Shown here: piece after piece, positions 23,691-35,089 of the stretch
How the letters are laid out: the number at the start of each line of letters is the position of its first letter
Position numbering within the stretch: position 1 is the first letter of the stretch
NCBI RefSeq assembly: GCF_000313135.1
Contig: NW_004457442.1
Span: 536,778 to 600,777, forward strand
DNA from: Acanthamoeba castellanii str. Neff
Taxonomy: Eukaryota > Discosea > Longamoebia > Acanthamoebidae
Reading direction: 5' to 3'
Length of the DNA: 64,000 bases
Translations under genes and position numbers: made by a program
The notes under the pieces: model-generated
What the model saw: the letters and a program-made list of their open reading frames with translations, nothing else
The model's database searches: none
What the model was told of the DNA's origin: nothing

Positions 23691-25013
23691 ATGACGATGA
23701 TGAAGAGGAGGCAGGCAATTTTGTTGTTGTTGTGCATTCTGGCCTCCGTTGTGGTTGCGCGAGCGGGCTGGTGGGGCGGCGACGATCACGATCATCACCA
23801 CCACGACCATGACCATGACGATCATCACTCGGCAGGCCAGGAGATGGTCACCTGCGGCAGCATGATCAAGCTGCGTCACGTACCCACCGGCTTCCGTCTC
23901 CATTCGCACCAAGTCGCCTACGGCTCGGGTTCCGGTCAGCAGTCCGTCACCGGTGTCGCCAGCGGTTCGACCCCATCGCACAATCTCGCCTTCATTCACG
24001 CAATTTTACAATTTGCGATGTTTTGAAGATGAAACGCGGAGAGAATGATGGATGGGAAGAGGAGTGAAGAAGAAAGGAAGCCGAATGCATGTTTGTGTGG
24101 TGGATGGATGATGTAAGCTGATGTCTGTTGTTTTGCAGCTGATGATCACAACTCGTTCTGGATCGTGAGGGCTGCCAACGGGAAGCGCTGCCAACAGGGG
24201 TATGGCCCCCCCTGCGCTTGTTATGAGCCAACGACACGAGCGCGTTCGTGAACTCATACCGTGTCGTGTCGTGTCGTGTGTGTTCTTTTGTGCGTCTATG
24301 TGCAGAGACCGCATCAACAACGGCGACGTGATTCGTCTGCAGCACTACGCCACCCGACTCAACCTCCACTCGCACTACCACGCATCGCCTCTCTCCAAGC
24401 AGCAGGAGGTGCGCACACGCACCACCGCACACGCACGCGCACGCGCACGCGCACACGCACCACCGCACACGCACGCGCACGCGCACGCGCACGCGCACAC
24501 GCACACGAGTTGGTGACTTACCGTCCGTGTGCGGGGCTCAGGTGTCGGCCTATGGCCCCGATGGCAATGGCGACGACAGCGACAACTGGGTGGTGCTGAC
24601 CGAGGGCAGCCCCGTCTGGCTCCGCTCGCAGCCGGTACGTGCGGCCTCTCTCGCTCTATCGTTCGCCCAACTTCAATTAATCATGTCGTGGCGTGTGTGT
24701 CGTGTGTGTCGTGTGTGTCGTGTGCGTCGTGTGTGTCGTGTGTGCAGGTTGCGTTCAAGCACGAGGCGACCAACTCGTACCTCCACTCGCACGACATGAA
24801 GTACCGGCAACCGATCGCCGGCCAGCAGGAGGTCACCGCCGTCCCCGGCAAGAACGCCAACTGCCGCTGGATCACCGAGGTATGCACATTTCGTTCATTC
24901 GTTCGTTCGTTCTTTTCCTTCTCTTTCGTTCTTTCTCACTTTGGTCTTTTTTTCCTCGGCTGCAGGAGGGCATCTACTTCCCTGAGAGGGAACAGGTGGC
25001 GACCAAGGAGTAG
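23691..25013 (+). CDS. SDF2-like secreted MIR-domain protein, 236 aa
   Basis: Six exons (23691-23964, 24139-24199, 24306-24408, 24542-24634, 24748-24879, 24966-25013) total 711 nt in frame. A signal peptide (MMKRRQAILLLLCILASVVV) is followed by a His/Asp-rich stretch, then three MIR repeats recognisable by IKLRHVPTGFRLHSH, IRLQHYATRLNLHSH and VAFKHEATNSYLHSHD. This is the beta-trefoil of SDF2/SDF2L1, ER proteins that assist folding of secreted clients. Length matches the family (about 211-225) apart from the His/Asp insert. No C-terminal KDEL-type signal is present (ends QVATKE), so the protein may be secreted rather than ER-retained. Confidence 0.85.
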
Positions 25014-25122
25014 ACCTCTTCGTTCTTTGTTCTTCTTCGTTCTTCTTTGTTCTTAAGGGCTTGTTGGTGTTGCAATCAAAATGGATGTATCTATTTATTT
25101 TCTCCATTCTTCTTCTTCTTCT

Positions 25123-26922
25123 TTATGGACCCCACACGCGCACGGTGCCGTCCTGCGAGGACGAGGCGAGCATGTTGGTGTCCGGCGTCGGGTGGTAGCT
25201 GATGCCGCACACCACCTTCTCGTGGCCCTTCAGCGTATGCACCAGCTTGCCCTGCGTTGTGGTGTGTCTGTCAGGAATCGGTGCGTCGTGTTGCGTGTTG
25301 CGTGTCGTGGGATAGATCGTGCCTCGACGAGGTCCCAGAAGCAGATTCGCGAGTCCTCTGACCCGCTCACGACGTAGGCGTCGGTGTTGGAGAGACTGCT
25401 CGCGATCTTGTACTGGTTGTTGACGTGACCCTTGTACCTGCGCAGTTACAGAACACGTCGACGTGCGTGCACACGCACGAAACGATGAGCGCACACGCCA
25501 CACGACACACACACATGTGCGCGCGTGTGCGAAGCAAGCTGGCACGCACTCGCCGAGGAGCTCGCCCGACTGCTTGTCGAGTAATCGGATGCTGCTATCG
25601 AGGCTGCTGATCAGCAGACAGTTGGAATCATTGGAGAGTGACACGCTCGTGCAGGGCTCTGGTTTCGTGTGCGTGTGCGTGTGCGTGTAGTGAGTGTGAT
25701 GGAATGAATGTCAAATATCAGGCGACAGGTCGGGAGGCACGTACGGCCCATAAAATCCGTTTTGAGCCGACCGGTTCGGATGTCGTAGTTCCTCACGCAG
25801 CCGTCCACACATCTGTCGTGCATATAAGTTGGCTCCAGATCGCACGCAACGCACACGCACACACCAGGAAACAACACACACACACACCGCACACACAAAT
25901 ACACGAATACAACAACATACGCAGTAATGATCTCTTCACTTGATATGTAGAGGCTGGACACGCTGTCCTTGGCCTCGCTCAGCGTCTGTATGGGCGTGAA
26001 CGACCGCGACCGGCAATCCCTGTGACACAAAACGCGCCAAAATCGGGGGTTAGAACCGCACGACACGACACGACACGGCACGACCAACGACACGACAGAG
26101 AGCGGGTGCTGGCCGGAGGAGGGAGCAAACCAAATTTTGACGGTCTTGTCGTAGCTGCCCGAGACCAGCACCGAACTGTCCTCATTGAACGCCAGGCAGT
26201 TCACCCGCTGCACTTGTGTGCGTGTGTGTGCGTGTGTGTGTGTGTGTGTGTGCGTGTGTGTGTGTGTGTGGTGTGTGTGTGTCGTGATTCATCAGTGACA
26301 GTGCGCACACGACACACAGCGGCACACTCGCGCGTACCGAGTCGTGGCCCTTGAATCGGCGGATGGGCTGGCCCGTGCCGACGTCCCACAGGAAGACCTG
26401 TCGGTCGCCTCCGCACGACGCGATCTGGCTGTTGTCCTTCGTGCTGTGTCCACGCGCAAGCGCGTTAGGCCCCCAGTGAAGAAAGATGATGAAGAAGACG
26501 AAGAAGAAGCAAAAGAGTCAAGACGTACACGGCGACGTCGAGCACTTCGTAGCCGTGGCCGGTGTAGGTCTTGATGAGGACGCCCTTGTGCGGGTTCCAC
26601 AGTTTGATGCTCTTGTCCTGACCGCAGCTCAAGCAGTAGTTGCCATTGCCTGCCACAAGCCAGAGTTTTACATTGATTAAAAAAATATTAAAAATAGAAT
26701 AGAGTTTATAGAATAATAAATTACCGGGGGGGGGAGTACACACGTCTTGCGTTTGATGTTATAATTAATAAGATGCGTGGTAATTGGTTTAATTAAAAAA
26801 AAATAAATCACTATGGGTTAAAAGCACGCACTGTTGAATCTGACGGTGGTGACGGTGCCCTGGTGCCCTCTTAGCGTGTGCACGAGCGTGTAGGGAAGTG
26901 GCAACTTCGTCCCTTGAGTCAT
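25123..26922 (-). CDS. WDR83: WD40 scaffold WDR83/MORG1 orthologue, 304 aa
   Basis: Nine exons (26922-26832, 26649-26529, 26443-26338, 26207-26131, 26019-25921, 25812-25745, 25658-25550, 25437-25323, 25251-25123) total 915 nt in frame. Seven WD repeats span the whole protein: TLRGHQGTVTTVRF, GNYCLSCGQDKSIKLWNP, IKTYTGHGYEVLDV, RRFKGHDS, VSGSYDKTVKIW, SLDSSIRLLDK, SGSEDSRICFWDLVE and SSSQDGTVRVWG. It aligns along its length with animal MORG1, which organises ERK signalling and associates with spliceosomal complexes. The Met at 26922 gives the family's short N-terminus. The eighth intron (25322-25252) appears to begin with GC rather than GT, judged from the conserved WDLVEG. Start codons of this gene and the PDI-like gene are 136 bp apart. 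Confidence 0.9.
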
Positions 26923-27058
26923 CTCGCGGCCAGGCCAAATCTGATGATGTTGGCTGGAAAAAGACGGAAAAAAGAAAAAAAAGAAACAGATTCCATTCCA
27001 CGCATACCAACGATCGTTGCGGCAAATAAATAAATAAACGAAAAGAGTGAGGCGCTTG
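26923..27058. promoter_or_regulatory. Very short divergent promoter region (136 bp)
   Basis: Separates the start codons of WDR83 (-) and the PDI-like gene (+). It is A/T-rich with runs of A near 26966-26990 and 27022-27046. Both transcription starts must be packed into it or lie in the neighbouring coding sequence. Confidence 0.45.
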
Positions 27059-29641
27059 ATGGACAGCCGTGCGTGGTGTGGCCACGCGGCACTCGTGTCG
27101 ATGCTGCTACTCCTGCTTGTGCTGCCACACGGCGGGTTTGCGCTTGCCACCACCGGCTCAGAATCCGAATTCACAACCGATTCAGCTGATGCGCTGGTCG
27201 AGCTGACGCAGGCCAACTTCAACGACTACCTCCGGAACAACGGGTCCCTCCTCGTTCAGTTGTAAATACGTTTCCTTCCCGCGTCATCCATTCTTTACTC
27301 GAAACTCTCATCTTCCTTCTAATCCCTTCGCTCTCGCAGCTGTGCTGACTGGCACGGGGTGTGCCAGCAGTTCGAGCCCACTTGGCGCGCACTCGCAGAG
27401 TACCTTTCTCAGACTCCACTGTGTCGTGTGTCGTGAGTCGTGTGCGTGTGTGCGTGTGTGCGTGTGCGTGTTGGCTTCGTTCTATTGCTCTGTGACTCGA
27501 CTGCTGACCGACTCCTTGCGTGTGTCTGGCGCTCGCGCGTAGGGAGCTGGCCGGCAAACTGACGGTCGGGCGGATCAACTTCAACGAGGAGCGCGAACTC
27601 ACGGAACGCTTCGGCGTGACCACCCTGCCCACCTTCAAATTGTATCTGTTCCTTCCGTCCAGCGCACGACACACAACACACGACACGTGACACGCGACAC
27701 GCGACACACGGCGCACGGCGCACGACACATCGACACGACACATAATGTTATCTGACGCAGAAGGTACAATATGTCCAGCATTTACGGGGATGGGATTGCG
27801 GTGGACTACAAGGGCGAGCTCAACGCCACCCAAATCGCGAACTACGGCCTCACTCTTCTCCGGTACGGGGGGGGGAGCAAGTTTGAGCTGAGGTTGCTCA
27901 CGTGCGATGATGAGATGCCCCCCCCCCACCTGATCGCTCACTCGGCATCCGCTCATGATGGGCCGCAGCCCGCAGGTGCTGACACTGGCGACGCCGGACG
28001 ACCTGTCGCGCTTCGCTCTACCCTACTCGGCCTTCATTCTCTTTCACCAGCCACACGACTCGTCCGCCCTGGTAAGTTGTTGCCCCATCTCAATAGCCTA
28101 TTGGCCGACATTCTCACCACATATAAATATATATATATATTTACTTTTATACTGCTTTATGTCTATTTTAACCACACACCAACCCGCAGGCGGCATTCGT
28201 GGACGGCATCCGACCATTCGTCGAGGCCGAGGGAGTGCTCTTCGCCCGCTCGCACTCCCTCGAGTTCGCCCGGGACCTCCTCCGCGGTGATGATGACGAC
28301 GATGCGTTGCCGCCGCCGCTGCCGTTCGCGGTGGTGGTCAAGGATTGGGACCGACGCCCGGGCGTGGCCGCGCGCGTGCGGCCCGTGGTGGCCGGCGACA
28401 CGAAGGGTCTGGTGGCCTTCTTCGAGGAGCACTGGATGCCGCTTCTCCCGCGGCTCGAGGCCGCCTCGTTCCGCCTGCAGGAGCTGCAGCACCAGCCGGG
28501 CGCCCTCGGCGTCGTCATCGCCGTCGGCCCTGGCCTCCAGTTGCGTGCCACCCGCATTCCTCTCATTCCATTCATACTGTCCCTCCTGACTCTGATTAGC
28601 TGACGCTTAACGGTGGCGGTGACGTCATCAGATTCTTGGACGTGGTGCGGCAGGTGGCACACGAGTACGGGCTGGCCCATAGCAACGGGGGAACGCCGCC
28701 CAGGCTGGCCTTCTCGTGGGTCGAAGGCCCGCAGTACCAGCAGGTACTACCGACCACCTCGCCCCTCCACTCGTAATCATCGTGGTCAGCTTGACCGCAA
28801 GTGACATTTTGTTCTGGTTCTGATCTCTCAAATCTTCGGTGTCGTGTGACGTTGGTCGCGTGCAGTGGTTGAGCGACTTTGGGGTGGGCGAGCACCAGTT
28901 CGGCTCGCACGTGTTCGTCCTCGATTCCTTGCGCGTACGACTGCCCCCCTCCCCCCTTTTGTTCAACAGATTGCGCTCTCGACCGGCGGGGTCGGTTACG
29001 CCGCGGCTCACCCTGGTGACGTCATCAGAAATCGTACTATCCGGGCGTGGGCGTACATTCGGCCGACGACCTCCGCGACTACCTTCAGCGCATTCAATCC
29101 GGATACATCACAGTATTCCTCCTCCGTTGTGTGTTGTGTCGTGTGTGTCGTGTGTGTCGTGTTGTCATGTGTGTCGTGTCGGGTCGTGCGACAGAAAGCT
29201 GATCCGCTCGCACAGGCGCAGAAGATGGCGCAGCACAAACCCAAGAAGGGCCTGGCACACAAGGAGCTGGGCGTGCTGGTACTCTTACCATTCGTTCAAT
29301 CGATTACCCGTGGGTCGAGTGCCGTGCTCACTGCGCTCTCTGGGCAGGCCGTGGTGGAGGACTGGGTGAACCGACTCGAGCTGCCCGAGTGGTGGAGGCC
29401 CAGCCGGTGGACCGCCGTGTCGGAGGCGTCGCCCAACGCGGCCATGTACCTGAGCCTGGTCGCCGGGCTGGTCTTCTCGCTCGTCCTCCTGTGCATCAAC
29501 CGCGCCATCAACGCGTCCCCGGCCACCATCACCGCCGCCACCAGCCACGGCACAACCGCCACCGCCAACGCCCAGCCGGCGCCGGAGGCCTCCAGCGGCA
29601 CGGACGGCCTCCGCAGAAGAAAGCAGGCTGTGGCGCAATAA
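27059..29641 (+). CDS. PDI-like transmembrane thioredoxin-fold protein with degenerate active site, 519 aa
   Basis: Eleven exons (27059-27261, 27340-27399, 27543-27641, 27761-27862, 27969-28071, 28190-28539, 28632-28743, 28866-28934, 29029-29112, 29195-29278, 29348-29641) total 1560 nt in frame. A signal peptide (VSMLLLLLVLPHGGFA) precedes a thioredoxin domain with FCADWHGVCQQFEPTW, where the usual WCGHC is WHGVC: one Cys only, so dithiol oxidation is not expected. FGVTTLPTFKL supplies the cis-Pro loop. Two further thioredoxin-like units follow without CxxC, then a Lys-rich segment, a transmembrane helix (YLSLVAGLVFSLVLLCI) and a cytosolic tail. The plan resembles TMX3-type PDIs of the ER membrane. 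The tail ends RRRKQAVAQ, with basic residues near the end. Confidence 0.8.
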
Positions 29642-30043
29642 TCGGTACATGGCGTCGTTTGTAAGTTATCTTTATTTATGTAAGTTAATGGTAATGGTGT
29701 TGGTCATGGTGTTGTGTTGTAGGTACTGTTTTAGTTTAGTGCAGATGTGCACGTGGGAATGGGAATGCAGACCAGATCCCCTTTGAGGGTAACTTCTCTC
29801 TTTCTTCTTCATCACCGAGGTAGCCGGGGCACCACCAATACCCACCCCCAAAGTCCTGAGCCCCGGGAAGTGGTCCAATAGGCTCATTCTACTCTCACAC
29901 ACGGACGACCCCGCCCAATCCGAACGGCGCAATACTATGCCCAATCGCCTACCGCTGCTCCGCCTCTGTTTTTCGGCCAGGGCCACTTGTTCGGTCACCT
30001 CAAATTTGTTCACTTCCTCGCGTACACTGTGCGAACGCTCACA
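29642..30043. other. Intergenic region, no gene seen
   Basis: About 400 bp between two plus-strand genes. It is AT-rich at its left, as expected for a 3' UTR, and holds the promoter of the CAP-papain gene at its right. No ORF here looks coding. Confidence 0.4.
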
Positions 30044-33000
30044 ATGGCGGCTTCATCTTTGGTCGCCGCACTGGCCCTGCTGCTGGTGCTGGTCGCGGCC
30101 GTCGGCTACTCCGAGGCCTACGGCGAGCCCTCCTCGGCTCGCCCGTCCTACCAGGAGCGCACCTTTGCTTCCCTCATCAACGCCGCCCGCGTCGGTACCC
30201 AAAATCCCCTCCTACTTTCCTTCATCACCATCTTCTTCTTCTTTTCTTGTATCGTTTCACATAGTCCGACATGATCGGCCCATTACATATCTCGGTTGTG
30301 CCTTTCTTGTTTTTCGAGTGTGGCGGAGTTTTTGACGCGTTTGAGGCGACCAATCGTAGACAAGCGTGATTTAATTAACTTGACTTACACCACAGGGCCG
30401 GCGGGGTACCGCACCAACTACATGACGGGCCTCACGACCACGGGCATCCTCACCACTGCGGCCAAGGCCCCGCTCTACTTCGACCCCCTGCTGTCCCAGA
30501 CCGCCCGCGCCCATTCCACTGATCTCGTACCCTCACACAGACACACACAGACACACAGACACACACAACACACACAACACACACGGCACACACAGACACA
30601 CACACGGCACACACAGACACACACACAGACACACAGACACACAGAACACACACAACACACACGGCACACACACACACACACACCTTCTCTCCATACGATG
30701 ATGACGGTGTGAGAGCTCATCCACACGATTGGCGCTAACATTTTAATGTTGATAAACACATGTATGTATGCGTTGTAGACGACGTGCCACAAGGTGCAGT
30801 TCAACAGCTGCAACGGCCTGGCCTGGAGCACGCGTGTGCGCAACACCTACACCTGCACCTCGGGGTACTACGCGCTTGTCCTCTCTTCTCTTCTCTTCTC
30901 TCTGGTGTTGCACGGCGCCGGAGGGCTAACCGACCGCGGCGCTGGCAGGTCCATCGGTGAGAACCTGCAGGCGGCTTACTCGAACAATCCCCTGGTACGC
31001 GTCCATACACGATGAGTGTGCGTGCCACGGGTGTGCGTGTGTCGTGCGGTCGACCTCCGCTCACTCGTTCTTGTGGCATGCGCGGACTGTATGTGTAGAG
31101 CGCGGTCAACGACGGGCTCTGTGGATGGACCCAGAAGGCCGACGGCAGCTACTACTGCTGCCCCGGTACCTTGCACCACCCACTTTGACCCTCCACCGCC
31201 ATCTGATGACTTGAGGCGTGATGGTTGAATCAATTGCAGATGGCGGAAAGAACACGGCGGGCCAGGCCTGCGATGGCTCGCGAAACATGTACCTGTCGCT
31301 GAGCTACACCCGTCTGGGCGTGGGCCTCGGCACCGACTCGACCAACGGCCTCTCCTACTGGTACGAAACCCCTATCCTGTCGACATATCTTTAATATACA
31401 TCACCATTGTATATATTGGTGCTGACGTCACGTGGGGCAGGACGACCGACCTGGGATCGTGCAATACCGAGACCTACGCCAATCGGATCGCTTCGGGCTC
31501 CCACATCCTCCAGACCGGCAGCAAGACGCGGTTCTTCGCGGCGTACTGGGATGCCTCGGGCGCGCCCCAGTCGGCTCAGGTGGTCGTCAACGGCGCGGCC
31601 TCCAACCTGGCCCTCGACACCGGCGTCGCTGGCAAGGTTCGTCCATACATTCTTTGCGTTCCGATGACACTGTTTATTGTTTCTTGGCTTTATCTGATCT
31701 TAGTTCTGATTGGTGGGCGGGTTGCAGGGCAACTACTTTGTGCAGCTGGCGACGGGCACGGGGTGCAGGTCGTACTACTTCCAGTTCACGTCGGCAAGCG
31801 GCGGCGTCTATCGCTACCCCGAGACCGGCTACTTCAACACCTACGGCGAGGGTGCCTGCGTAACCGATTGGACCTCCACTCCCGGTGCGTTACTATGCAA
31901 CACTTTGTATAATGCCGACAGGACGACGAGATAGAAACTCATCGCGGAGTGGTTGGGGGAGTAGTTGCGGGAACGACTGCCACCGTGCCCGGCGTGCCGC
32001 GGAGTGTGGCGATCAGCAGCATCGCGACCACCTCGGCTGTGGTCTCCTGGACCGCTCCCGCCACCAACGGCGGTAGCGTCGTCACCGGCTATAACATCAG
32101 CATCACGTACCTGCGCTCCCTACTCACACATGAGACACGACACGACACGACACGACCAACGACACGACACCAGACACGACACCAGACACTAACTTCTCTT
32201 GCGTTCGAACTAGTGGTCCTGGCCAGACGTTCTCGTATTCAACCACCACGCTCTCCATCTCGGCCGCCTGTACCCCTCTCAGTCCTGTACCGCCATTCTT
32301 GTCTTGTGCTGACGTCAGCCTCACTTTCTGTTGCTCTGCAGCGCTCTTGGCCGGAACGACCTACACCGTGAAGGTGCTCGCCAAGAACGCCCAGGGCTCC
32401 GGCCCGTGGACTGCCGGCAAGACCTTCATCACGCTGGCTACCGCGGCCAGCCCGAGCGCGTCGCCCACGCGCAGCCCCACGCGCAGCCCGAGCGCCAGTC
32501 CCTCGCGCACTCCGAGCGCCTCCCCCAGTAAGGGCGCCACGCGCTCGCCGACGCCCAGCCGTTCGCCGGCTGCAAGCTCGCCCACACGCACTCCCTCGCC
32601 TTCAGCCTCGCCCAAGACCAGCAGCAGCGGCTGCAGTGCCGGCGTCGTACAACTTCCACAGCCAGAGCGGGTGCTTCGTGGGCATCATGGACCAGGGCCA
32701 GTGCGGCAGCTGCTACGCCTTCTCGACGGCGGCCGCCGCCTCCGACCGTCTGTGCCTGGCGCAGAACACCAAGCGCGTCCTCTCCCCGCAGGAGATTCTC
32801 GATTGCGGCAAGGGCAAGGCCTGGTTCGGCACCGTACGCTGCACACACTCCAGTGACACGACACGACACGACACGCACCACTCACCGCACACACGCACAC
32901 GCACATACAGACCGGGTGCAATGGAGGTGATCCCTACCAGGCTGCGCTGTTGATGAAGAACGGCTACCCGTCCAGCGACACGATCGAACTCCAGGGCGGC

Positions 33001-34555
33001 TGTCGCCCGTACACCTGCTACAGCGGCTCCTGCTCCACCAATCCCACCTGTTCCGTACGTCACCAAACTCTCGGTTGCTGCATAGCAACCATAACATACG
33101 CATATATATTAATATATACACATGATATACATATGCATATATTACTGCACCATTAGGCGACCTGCAAGGACGGTACGACGGCGACCAAGTACAAGGCCAC
33201 CGGAGCGACGCGCATCAGCGGCGTCGATAACATGCGCCTGGAGATCTACAACAACGGCCCGATCACGGCGGGCTACGACATCTGCAACTCGTTCTACACC
33301 TTCTTCAACGACGCCAACAACGCCGGCAAGGTCTACTCCACGGCCTGCTCCAGCTCCTCCTCCGACTACATGGGCGGCCACGCCGTCAGCATCGTCGGGT
33401 ACGCATTCCACACAACAACGCACCGAGCAACCAACATTCCTGACATGAGCTATGTGCGGTCGGTATCTCGTGTCGCGTGTCGTGTCGTGCTGTGTGTCGT
33501 GTGTCGTAGTTGGGGCACGGACGCGAACGGGGTTGCGTATTGGCTGATCGCGAATTCGTGGGACACGTGGTGGGCCGACGCGGGCTACTTCCGGATCAAG
33601 CGGGGCGTCAACCTGTGCGGCATCGAGAACTACGTCTCGGCGCCGGTCATCGCGCGCACGGCCAAGCGGTTCGGCGGCGTCACGGTGGTCGACGAGCGCG
33701 ACTTCTCGTCGTCGTCGTCCTTCAACACCGGCCAGGCCGTCACCGTCGACTCTTCCAACGAATTCGTCCAACGCAGCTCGCAGGTACCGCACGCATGCGC
33801 ACACACCACCGCACACGCGCATCCTAAAAGTGACAATTTTTTGTTGTGTGTTGTGTGCAGCTGGTGCTGGACCAGTGGTTCCTGAACAACGGCGGCGCCA
33901 ACAACAACGCCAGCGTCGACCCGAGCCAGTTGGCGGCCACCGGCAAGCGCGCCGAGGTGCCGCCACCGAGCCTGACCACCGGCTCCAGCTACTCGGTGTC
34001 GGGCGTCAACTCGGCCACGGTCCAGGTCACGGCCGGCCAGAACGTGTTCGTCGACATTGTCGCCACCGACGGCGTCAACACGGTCAACCTGGTGTCGACA
34101 GTTAGCTTCGGCGCGGGCGGCGAGGCCAGTTCGGTGGCGGTCGTCACCGTCGCGGGCGGAGGCGCCGGCGGGCTGGGCGCGGGCGCGATCGCGGGCATCG
34201 TCGTGGGCAGCGTGGTCGGTGCGGTCCTGCTGGCCGCACTCACCACGGCCGTCGTGGCGGGTGTCGTGGCCGTGCGACGCATGAAGTCGCGCGACACCAT
34301 CCAAGAGCACGCCGACGAGGTCCGGCCCACTCCTTTTCCACCACTTGATGATGTCAGGCTGACGTCATCTCGTTGTGTGTCGTGTGTGTTGTGCTACAGA
34401 TGGAGGAAGTGGCGCCAGCTGCGGTCTCTGTGGAGCCGCAGGCTGAGGAGGTGGTGGACAAGAAGGCGAACAGGACGACGTGGTTCGTCAGACGCCTCAT
34501 GTTCCAGTCCATCACCGCCCGCTCGCCGCCGATCAAACTGGACGAGGACAACTAA
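30044..34555 (+). CDS. CAP-FN3-papain (C1A) transmembrane fusion protein, 936 aa
   Basis: Seventeen exons total 2811 nt in frame. Order: signal peptide (LVAALALLLVLVAAVG); CAP/SCP domain (about residues 30-230) with ARAHSTDL, GENLQ and MYLSLSYTRLGVG; a beta-rich segment; one fibronectin type III domain (PGVPRSVAISSIATTSAVVSWTAP to GSGPWTAGKTF); a Ser/Pro linker; a mature cathepsin B-like C1A domain with the catalytic pair in MDQGQCGSCYAFS, the His in GGHAVSIVGWG and the Asn in IANSWDTWW; then a transmembrane helix (AIAGIVVGSVVGAVLL) and a 100-residue cytosolic tail. No protease propeptide is present. The 109-nt intron at 32528-32636 (GTAAGG...CTGCAG) is needed to join linker and protease in frame; it looks like coding Ser/Pro repeats, so it may be optional. 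Confidence 0.8.
30536..30692. repeat. Intronic ACACAGACAC/ACACAC repeat
   Basis: The second intron of the CAP-papain gene (30527-30778) is mostly a CA-rich imperfect tandem repeat. Long apparent ORFs on both strands here are repeat artefacts. Confidence 0.8.
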
Positions 34556-34699
34556 GACCTTCTTCTTCTCTTGTACAACTACTACCACATCATTCGAGCA
34601 TAGCAAGTGAACCATTTACCCTCTTTATATGAAAATTAACAGCAACAATGTAATCAAAAAGTAGGCTTGTGGGAAAAGAGGTTTCGGTGGGGGAAGCGA

Positions 34700-34882
34700 T
34701 CAGTAGATGACCTGAGGCTCGATCATGAAGCACACGAGGTTCTCGATCCAGTCGATGTAGCCCACCTCGTTGAACTTGCGCACCACCACCAGCTCGTTCT
34801 GCACCAGGTGGTGACCCCACAGGCGCACGGGGGGCTCGTAGAGGGTGGACTGGTTGAGCCAGGGCAGGTCGATGGTCGCCGT
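34700..34882 (-). pseudogene. Small ORF or terminal exon split by the retrotransposon
   Basis: An ORF reads from the left LTR edge to a stop at 34700-34702, about 60 residues with natural-looking composition (IDLPWLNQSTLYEPPVRLW, GYIDWIENLVCFMIEP). Removing the element and one copy of its 4-bp duplication joins it to ATG-ACR at the other side (41464-41471), so the element may sit immediately after a start codon, or within the first codons of a terminal exon. I do not recognise the protein. Confidence 0.45.
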
Positions 34883-35054
34883 TGTGACGGTCGTCAAACG
34901 TGAGACCGCTCGATTGAAGTTCGGAACCGTAATCGAGGCGAGCTGCTATCCAAGCGAGAGGAAAAGAAGTCTTTGTTCTGAACGAACCGTCACATAATAA
35001 ACCCCGTCACTCGGAAACTCCGGCTGGTTGACACGTCAGCCTAGCCCCGTCACA
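34883..35054 (-). repeat. 3' LTR (CpG retained)
   Basis: 172 bp, TGTGACGG to CCGTCACA, including AATAAA in ACATAATAAACC. It aligns end to end with 41292-41463. By my count it has about 17 CpG sites, of which 16 are TpG or CpA in the other copy. Confidence 0.9.
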
Positions 35055-35070
35055 CACCTCCCCTCCCACC
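35055..35070 (-). other. Polypurine tract
   Basis: Read on the minus strand, GGTGGGAGGGGAGGTG directly precedes the LTR, the position where plus-strand DNA synthesis is primed in LTR elements. Confidence 0.65.
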
Positions 35071-35089
35071 GTCAGACCCGACCCCCGGT

